A stretch of 64,000 nucleotides of DNA, taken from contig JBAZXW010000017.1 in NCBI GenBank assembly GCA_041659605.1, positions 1-64,000 of the forward strand, given 5' to 3'. The translations under genes were made by a program, and so were the position numbers. Source of the stretch: Solimonas sp041659605 (lineage in GTDB: Bacteria; Pseudomonadota; Gammaproteobacteria; Nevskiales; Nevskiaceae). Under the pieces are notes generated by a model. The model made no database searches, had not been told where the DNA came from, and saw only the letters and a program-made list of their open reading frames with translations. Shown here one piece after another: positions 59,401 through 64,000 of this stretch (its first letter is position 1; every line of letters begins with the position of its first letter).

Positions 59401-59484
59401 CTTGGGGTGAACCAGGCGCGCTGGCTTGCGCGACTTGGCGGTCTTCACAGCCGGTTCCGCGGTCGGGAGGGTTTCGGTTTTCAT
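56458..59484 (-). CDS. soluble PAS-rich methyl-accepting chemotaxis protein
   Basis: 1008 residues with no membrane segment, so a cytoplasmic receptor. After an Ala/Lys-rich start there are three PAS domains in a row (about residues 55-165, 175-290, 300-415; repeated FWEKLGRGE), a HAMP-like segment (about 425-475), a fourth PAS (490-600) and another HAMP-like region. The signalling domain follows ([37 protein letters not shown]). A Pro/Ala-rich linker ends in QWSEF, the x-W-x-x-F form of the CheR/CheB-binding pentapeptide. PAS domains of this kind often bind heme or flavin, suggesting redox or oxygen sensing (inference). Confidence 0.93.
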   Translation of the reverse strand: [1008 protein letters not shown]

Positions 59485-59499
59485 GTCGATCTCGCTTCT

Positions 59500-60015
59500 C
59501 TATTGAAGGGACTGTGAGCTGGAATCCATCAGAGCCATGTCCGCGCTGGTCATGAGCTTCTCGATGTCCACCAGGATCAGCATGCGGTTGTCGAGCGCGC
59601 CGATCCCGGTGATGAATCTGGTGTTGACACTGCCGCCGAACTCGGGGGCCGGGCGGATCTGTTCAGGCGTGAGCTGCAGCACGTCGGACACGCCGTCGAC
59701 GACCATGCCGACGACGCGCCGCGCGACATTCAGGATGATCATCACGGTGAATTCGTTGTAGTCGGCGCGGCCGAGCTTGAACTTGAGGCGCATGTCGACG
59801 ACCGGAACGATGGTCCCGCGCAGATTGATCACGCCTTTGATGAAGTCAGGCGCATCCGGGATCTTGGTCACCGTGTCGTAGCCGCGGATCTCCTGGACCT
59901 TGAGAATGTCGACGCCGTATTCCTCGTCGCCAAGCGTGAATGTCAGGAATTCGTTGGGGATGTTTGCCGATGCCTGGCTGCCGACGGGCCCGGCTTCTCT
60001 GGTTGCGGTACTCAT
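59500..60015 (-). CDS. cheW: chemotaxis coupling protein CheW
   Basis: Links receptors to CheA. 171 residues: EFLTFTLGDEEYGVDILKVQEIRGY is the first SH3-like unit and INLRGTIVPVVDMRLKF the conserved middle, followed by VDGVSDVLQL. It has about 20 extra residues at the N terminus and a short Ser-rich tail. Between cheA (25-nt gap) and the soluble receptor (15-nt gap), the usual order. Confidence 0.96.
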   Translation of the reverse strand: MSTATREAGPVGSQASANIPNEFLTFTLGDEEYGVDILKVQEIRGYDTVTKIPDAPDFIKGVINLRGTIVPVVDMRLKFKLGRADYNEFTVMIILNVARRVVGMVVDGVSDVLQLTPEQIRPAPEFGGSVNTRFITGIGALDNRMLILVDIEKLMTSADMALMDSSSQSLQ

Positions 60016-60040
60016 TTGGTTTCGTTCCTCGAAATCGGGC

Positions 60041-62140
60041 TCATGCGGCGATGGCGACGTTGTTGGCCGGATGCGACAGCAGGCGCACGACGGCGCCGAT
60101 GTCGACGATCAGCGCGACACGGCCATCGCCCAGAATCGTCGCACCGGAAATGCCGCGGACACGCCGGTAGTTGCTCTCCAAATTCTTGATCACGACTTGC
60201 TGCTGCCCCACCAGATCGTCGATCTGCATGGCCAGCTTCTTGCCCTCGGCTTCGACGATGACGACGATCGCCTTGTGCGTCGCCATCTTCGGACCCGGCA
60301 GCGCAAACCATTCGCGCAAGTCGACGAGCGGCAGATATTCGTTGCGGACCCGGACGACAGTGCCCGCCTGCGCCACACGCTTGACCTGATCCGGCTGCGG
60401 CTGCAGGGATTCGACGACTGAGCTCAGCGGCAGAATGAAGGTCTCGTCGCCGACCGCGACCGACATGCCGTCAAGGATCGCCAGCGTCAACGGCAGGCGG
60501 ATCGTCACGCGCATGCCCTTGCCGGCTTCGGACGAGATATCGACCGCACCGTTGAGGGCCTCGATGTTCTTCTTGACGACGTCCATGCCGACGCCGCGGC
60601 CGGAGACGTCAGTGACCTCCGCGGCGGTGGAGAATCCGGGGGCGAAGATCAGCGGCCAGACCTCGCTGTCGGGCATCGCATCGGACACCGGCAAGCCGCG
60701 CTCGGCGGCCTTCGCCATGATCCGGGTGCGGTCCAGGCCGCGGCCGTCGTCCGAGATCTCGACGACGATATGACCGCCCTGGTGCGACGCGGACAGGCGC
60801 ATCGTGCCAACCGCATCCTTGCCGGCGGCGACACGCTCGTCGGGCTTCTCGATGCCGTGATCGATGGCATTGCGCACCAGGTGCGTCAGCGGATCGGCGA
60901 TGCGCTCGATCACGCTCTTGTCGATCTCGGTCTGTTCGCCGCTGCTGACCAGGCGCACCTGCTTGCCGAGCTTGGCGGCGAGGTCGCGCACCATGCGCGG
61001 GAAACGCGAGAAGACGAAGTCCACCGGCAGCATGCGCGTCGACATCACCGCTTCCTGCAGGCTGCGCGTGTTGCGGTCGAGCTGCGACAGCCCGGCGAAC
61101 AGCTTTTCGTGCTGGACCGGGTCGAGCACGCTGGCGAGCTGCTGCAGCATCGCCTGGGTGATGACCAGCTCGCCGACCAGATTGACCAGGCTGTCGATCT
61201 TCTCGGTGGCGATGCGGATCGAGCCGCTGTCGCTCCGCGCGCCCTCGGGGCGGCGGTCCTTGGCCGCTGCGACCGGTGCGGGTTCGGCCACCGTCGCGCT
61301 GATCGGCACGACCTTGGGCTCGGCCGGAGCGGGCGCCCTCTCGCTCTGGCCCTCCCCCGCGACGCGGGGGAGGGTTTGAGGGAGGGTTTGGGTGGGGGCA
61401 GGCGTGGGGGCAGGGGTGGGCACTGCGGCGGCAGGCGCCATCGCCGCCACCATCAGATGGCATTCGTCCTCGACCCAGGCGAACACCTCCATGACCGACT
61501 CGCGGGTGCAATCCGCACGCAGCTCGATGTCCCAGGCCAGGTAGCAGGCCTCGGGGTGGACGTCGCCCAGATCCGGCAACGAGGCCGTATCACAGCGCAC
61601 CGTAATCGGGCCGATCGACGCCAGCTCGCGCAGGATGCGCACCGGATCGTTGCCGCTGGCGAACAGCTGCGGCTTGGGCTCGAAGCGGATGCGCCAGCCT
61701 TCGACAGCACGGGCGACCGGCACCGCGGCATGTGGCGCCGGTCTGCCGGCTTCGACACTGAGCACCGAGGCGAGCTCGTCCGCGAGCCGCTTCACCGCAG
61801 CCGCATCGGCGGGCTGGCCGTCGCGCGCGGCGTTGAGCAGGTTGCGCAGCACGTCGACCGAACGCAGCAGCACGTCGATCTCGACCGAGGTCGTCTCGCG
61901 TTCGCCCGAGCGCATCTGGTCGAGCAGCGTTTCGAGCAGGTGCGTGAACTCCGCAACGGCCGAGAATCCGAAGGTGGCGGCACCGCCCTTGATCGAATGG
62001 GCCGCACGGAAAATGCTGTTGATCACCTCCGTGTCCGCCGATGCCGGCGTCAGGCGCAGCAGCGCGGCCTCCATCGCGTCCAGCCCCTCGAAGCTTTCTT
62101 CGAAGAAAGTCTGGTGAAAACGGGTGATGTCGATCGCCAT
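60041..62140 (-). CDS. cheA: chemotaxis histidine kinase CheA
   Basis: Autophosphorylates and passes phosphate to CheY and CheB. 699 residues. P1 phosphotransfer domain with His48 in AAHSIKGGAATFGF; P2-like domain (about 150-240); a linker (about 245-320) that is Pro/Thr/Ala-rich and contains LPRVAGEGQSE, encoded by a palindromic repeat. Then the dimerisation helices (IDSLVNLVGELVITQAM), the ATPase domain (HLVRNAIDHGIE, DDGRGLDRTRI, GRGVGMDVVKKNIE), and the CheW-like P5 at the C terminus. Start 62140 lies 7 nt after the cheY stop. Confidence 0.97.
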   Translation of the reverse strand: MAIDITRFHQTFFEESFEGLDAMEAALLRLTPASADTEVINSIFRAAHSIKGGAATFGFSAVAEFTHLLETLLDQMRSGERETTSVEIDVLLRSVDVLRNLLNAARDGQPADAAAVKRLADELASVLSVEAGRPAPHAAVPVARAVEGWRIRFEPKPQLFASGNDPVRILRELASIGPITVRCDTASLPDLGDVHPEACYLAWDIELRADCTRESVMEVFAWVEDECHLMVAAMAPAAAVPTPAPTPAPTQTLPQTLPRVAGEGQSERAPAPAEPKVVPISATVAEPAPVAAAKDRRPEGARSDSGSIRIATEKIDSLVNLVGELVITQAMLQQLASVLDPVQHEKLFAGLSQLDRNTRSLQEAVMSTRMLPVDFVFSRFPRMVRDLAAKLGKQVRLVSSGEQTEIDKSVIERIADPLTHLVRNAIDHGIEKPDERVAAGKDAVGTMRLSASHQGGHIVVEISDDGRGLDRTRIMAKAAERGLPVSDAMPDSEVWPLIFAPGFSTAAEVTDVSGRGVGMDVVKKNIEALNGAVDISSEAGKGMRVTIRLPLTLAILDGMSVAVGDETFILPLSSVVESLQPQPDQVKRVAQAGTVVRVRNEYLPLVDLREWFALPGPKMATHKAIVVIVEAEGKKLAMQIDDLVGQQQVVIKNLESNYRRVRGISGATILGDGRVALIVDIGAVVRLLSHPANNVAIAA
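61351..61420. repeat. CCTCCCCCGC-type repeat inside cheA
   Basis: Stem CCTCCCCCGC (61351-61360)/GCGGGGGAGG (61364-61373), 3-nt loop, followed by GGGTTTGAGGGAGGG and GGGTGGGGGCAGG tracts. Same family as the intergenic copies at 2730, 38901 and 39839, but here read in frame in the CheA linker as LPRVAGEGQ with surrounding PTPAPTPAPTQTLPQ. Confidence 0.75.
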
Positions 62141-62147
62141 GGGTCGG

Positions 62148-62510
62148 TCAGCCGATGACCTTGTTGATCGTCGCGATCAGCTGATCGGGATTGAAGGGTT
62201 TGACCAGCCAGCCGGTCGCGCCGGCCTGCTTGCCTTCCATCTTCTTCTCCGGGCCGGACTCGGTGGTCAGCATCAGCAGCGGCGTGAACCGGTAGTCCGG
62301 CAGCTGGCGCAGCGCCCTGACCAGCGTGATGCCGTCCATCTTCGGCATGTTCACGTCACAGAGCACGAGCTTGAACTTCTCTTTCTTCGCCATTTCCAGC
62401 GCCTCGGCCCCGTCCGGGGCTTCGGCAACGTCGAAACCGGCGGACTTGAGGGTGAACGCCACCATCTGGCGCATGGAGGTCGAATCGTCGACTGCGAGAA
62501 TCCGGCTCAT
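62148..62510 (-). CDS. cheY: chemotaxis response regulator CheY
   Basis: Single receiver domain, 120 residues. Acidic pocket AVDDS near residues 6-10, phospho-acceptor Asp52 in LVLCDVNMPKMDG, Thr in LMLTTES and the Lys of VKPF. It carries the signal from CheA to the flagellar switch, or serves as a phosphate sink; position directly before cheA supports the former or a CheA-coupled role. No cheZ lies in the window. Confidence 0.95.
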   Translation of the reverse strand: MSRILAVDDSTSMRQMVAFTLKSAGFDVAEAPDGAEALEMAKKEKFKLVLCDVNMPKMDGITLVRALRQLPDYRFTPLLMLTTESGPEKKMEGKQAGATGWLVKPFNPDQLIATINKVIG

Positions 62511-62519
62511 GCGAGCTCC

Positions 62520-62831
62520 TTAAGACAGCTGAATCAGTTCGGTGAGGCCGAGCAGGGCGGCGGCGCTTCGCAGCGCGTCCGTCGGCTGGTTCCAGCGGGT
62601 TTCGCGCCCGGCGCGCCCACGATCGCGGAAGAAGCTGCAGAACAGCTGCAGCGCGGCGCCATGCAGGCGCTGGACCTCACCTGCGTCCAGCGTCACGGCC
62701 GACGCGCTGTCGACAGACGCGAGCAGCTGCGCATGCAGCTCGCCCATGCCGTCCATGCCAAGTTCGGCGGGCAGCTTGATCGTGGCGCTCTGCCGCGACT
62801 TGCGCGCACCGCTCCTGCTGGTCGTGGCCAT
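62520..62831 (-). CDS. STAS-domain protein
   Basis: 103 residues. The pattern ATIKLPAELGMDGMGELHAQLLASV...VTLDAGEVQRLHGAALQLF is that of STAS (anti-sigma-factor antagonist-like) domains; the usual D-S phosphorylation site reads RLHGAALQL here, with no Ser after the Asp-type position, so phosphorylation as in SpoIIAA is unlikely. GGAG lies 7 nt upstream of the start. Small STAS proteins occur in chemotaxis clusters and may modulate receptor or CheA arrays (inference). 9 nt before cheY. Confidence 0.75.
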   Translation of the reverse strand: MATTSRSGARKSRQSATIKLPAELGMDGMGELHAQLLASVDSASAVTLDAGEVQRLHGAALQLFCSFFRDRGRAGRETRWNQPTDALRSAAALLGLTELIQLS

Positions 62832-63001
62832 CCCCTACTCCGTTCCGGTTTCAGCAGCCTGCAGAGGCGTCGGCGCAGCGCGCAGACCCGCCACCTGCAC
62901 CGGCATTAACGCGCGCGCCATCAAGCACATGGGGCGGAAGTGGACGAATGATCCGTTTCGACCGCCGAATGGCATGCCGGGCAAACTGTCGGGCGGGCCG
63001 C

Positions 63002-63472
63002 TCATGCGACGAAGCGCAGATCGCCGACCAGGGAGTCCTTGTCCAGCAGCGTCAGCATGCCGCCGTCCCGGGTGTACACGCCGTGCACCCGGACCGCGCT
63101 GTGGGCTGCGCCGATATCGGGCGCATGCTTGATCGCGGCATCGACGATCTTGCGCACGTCGGCGACGCGATCGACCAAGAGCCCGAAGCTCTCGCCGCTG
63201 TGCTCGACGATGACGATGCGCGAATCGCCATCCGCCGGCGCCGGCGGCAGCCCGAGACGCACGCGCAGGTCGAGCACCGTGACGACGTTGCCGCGCAGAT
63301 TGAGCACACCCAGCACCTGCTGCGACGCACCCGGTACCGGCTCGATATCGGTGTCGCGCAGCACCTCCTGCACCGCCAGGATCGGCAGGCCGTAGATCTG
63401 GTCGCCGACGCCGAAGCACACCCAGCGCGACACGCTGTCGTCCTTGCGCTTGCCCGACTCGATCTCGCTCAC
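63002..63472 (-). CDS. second CheW-like coupling protein
   Basis: 156 residues: RWVCFGVGDQIYGLPILAVQEVLR and LGVLNLRGNVVTVLDLRVRLGL are CheW hallmarks; DSRIVIVEHSGESFGLLVDRVADVRKI follows. It is distinct in sequence from the cheW at 59500. GTG start (63472) overlaps the preceding motor-protein stop as GTGA. Two coupling proteins in one operon may allow mixed signalling arrays. The 170 nt after its stop, before the STAS gene, hold no recognised gene. Confidence 0.9.
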   Translation of the reverse strand: MSEIESGKRKDDSVSRWVCFGVGDQIYGLPILAVQEVLRDTDIEPVPGASQQVLGVLNLRGNVVTVLDLRVRLGLPPAPADGDSRIVIVEHSGESFGLLVDRVADVRKIVDAAIKHAPDIGAAHSAVRVHGVYTRDGGMLTLLDKDSLVGDLRFVA

Positions 63473-64000
63473 TGCGCCCCTCCCTCATTTTCGGCCGATC
63501 CCAGCGTTCCGGCCGGGACCACAACGACGCCGGCGTCGGCGCCCAGTGTGGGCGGCAGCTCCTGCACCACCTCGCGCTGTTCGGCGGCGTCGCCCATCAC
63601 GACTACGACCACGCGTCGATTGCGGTTGCGGCCTTCCGCGCTGCGGTTGTCGGCCACCGGGTGGTACTCGCCCAGACCGATGACGGTCATCCGCGCCGGA
63701 TCGACGCCGGCCTGCATGAACAGGTGCACGACGCTGGCCGCGCGCGTCGCCGACAGCTCCCAGTTCGACGGAAACGTCGGCGTCGAAATCGGCACGTTGT
63801 CGGTGTGGCCTTCGATGCGCAGCTGATTCGGAAACTGCCCGAGAATGCCGGCCAGGTCGGCGAGCACCGGCGCGGCCGTCGTCGCGACCTCGGCGACGCC
63901 GCTCGCGAACAGGATGTCGGTGTTGATCTCGATCTCCAGCCACTGGTCGGTACGGCGTACCAGCACGAGCTTCTGGTCGATCAGGCCCTGCATGGCCTGC
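63469..64000 (-). CDS. flagellar motor stator protein (MotB/MotD type), C-terminal part
   Basis: Partial: the 5' end lies beyond the window edge; the frame is open to base 64000. The 177 visible residues contain the OmpA/MotB peptidoglycan-binding domain: WLEIEINTDILFASGVAEV, LRIEGHTDNVPI and FPSNWELSATRAASVVHLF, then GEYHPVADNRSAEGRNRNRRVVVVV. This wording is closest to MotD-like stator proteins of gammaproteobacteria. It anchors the stator to the cell wall. Coupled (GTGA) to the CheW-like gene, it places flagellar motor and chemotaxis genes in one transcript. Confidence 0.92.
   Translation of the reverse strand, partial: QAMQGLIDQKLVLVRRTDQWLEIEINTDILFASGVAEVATTAAPVLADLAGILGQFPNQLRIEGHTDNVPISTPTFPSNWELSATRAASVVHLFMQAGVDPARMTVIGLGEYHPVADNRSAEGRNRNRRVVVVVMGDAAEQREVVQELPPTLGADAGVVVVPAGTLGSAENEGGAQ

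Noticed and set aside
62832..63001. Sigma-54 or sigma-28 flagellar promoter between the second CheW gene and the STAS gene
   Set aside because: TGGCGCGCGCGTTAAT lacks the -12 GC and no GCCGATAA element was found.

Overview
The window looks like chromosomal DNA of a high-GC gammaproteobacterium, probably from the Nevskiales/Xanthomonadales side of the class (inference). Supporting points are the prs-rplY-pth-ychF order, lptF-lptG divergent from pepA-holC-valS, dispersed GC-rich hairpin repeats, and a chemotaxis operon whose order resembles betaproteobacteria. Gene density is high, with many 0-4 nt junctions and frequent GTG/TTG starts.

Layout. 1-4069: a less GC-rich left edge that ends in what looks like the 3' end of a tRNA-Gln gene (possible attachment site), then prs, rplY, pth, ychF and a complete tRNA-Met. 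4214-10812: two flavoproteins, then a metallo-beta-lactamase-fold lipoprotein and an enolase-superfamily enzyme divergent from an AraC-type regulator. 10813-11450: a compact unusual patch with a LexA-like box over a promoter, a 25-bp palindrome and two small ORFs. 11454-18979: single-chain pyruvate carboxylase, a GGDEF/EAL protein, an acyl-CoA dehydrogenase behind twin palindromic operators, and an RDD membrane protein. 18980-26884: a lipoprotein, lptG-lptF (LPS export), pepA, holC, valS. 26900-36500: patatin-like lipase, the moxR-DUF58-transglutaminase trio, tryptophan dioxygenase, an acyltransferase, an MFS transporter, rimI and a family-4 uracil-DNA glycosylase.

36677-39875 is an accessory-looking strip: a lipoprotein of seven tandem ~97-residue beta-sandwich repeats, a truncated ribbon-helix-helix antitoxin, a small membrane protein and composite palindromic repeats. 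39876-46090 is branched-chain amino-acid synthesis: leuA with a leucine-rich leader peptide, pssA, ilvC and ilvN on the minus strand, and ilvB divergent on the plus strand from overlapping promoters. 46142-52267 holds an EF-G-like GTPase, LysR, a hotdog/hydrolase pair, an enoyl-CoA hydratase-type enzyme and a TetR regulator.

52394-64000, all on the minus strand, is a motility/chemotaxis operon. In order of transcription: motB/motD (5' end outside the window), a CheW-like gene, STAS protein, cheY, cheA, cheW, a soluble PAS-rich receptor, a small coupled ORF, cheR, cheD, cheB and a membrane receptor. It contains receptors, kinase, couplers, response regulator and the adaptation enzymes.

Five kinds of dispersed palindromic repeat lie between genes. 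One copy of the CCCTCTCCCC-type family lies in frame inside cheA. The most interesting items for follow-up are the leuA leader peptide, the SOS-like box with small ORFs, the tRNA-Gln remnant, the palindrome over the lptF start region and the in-frame repeat in cheA.
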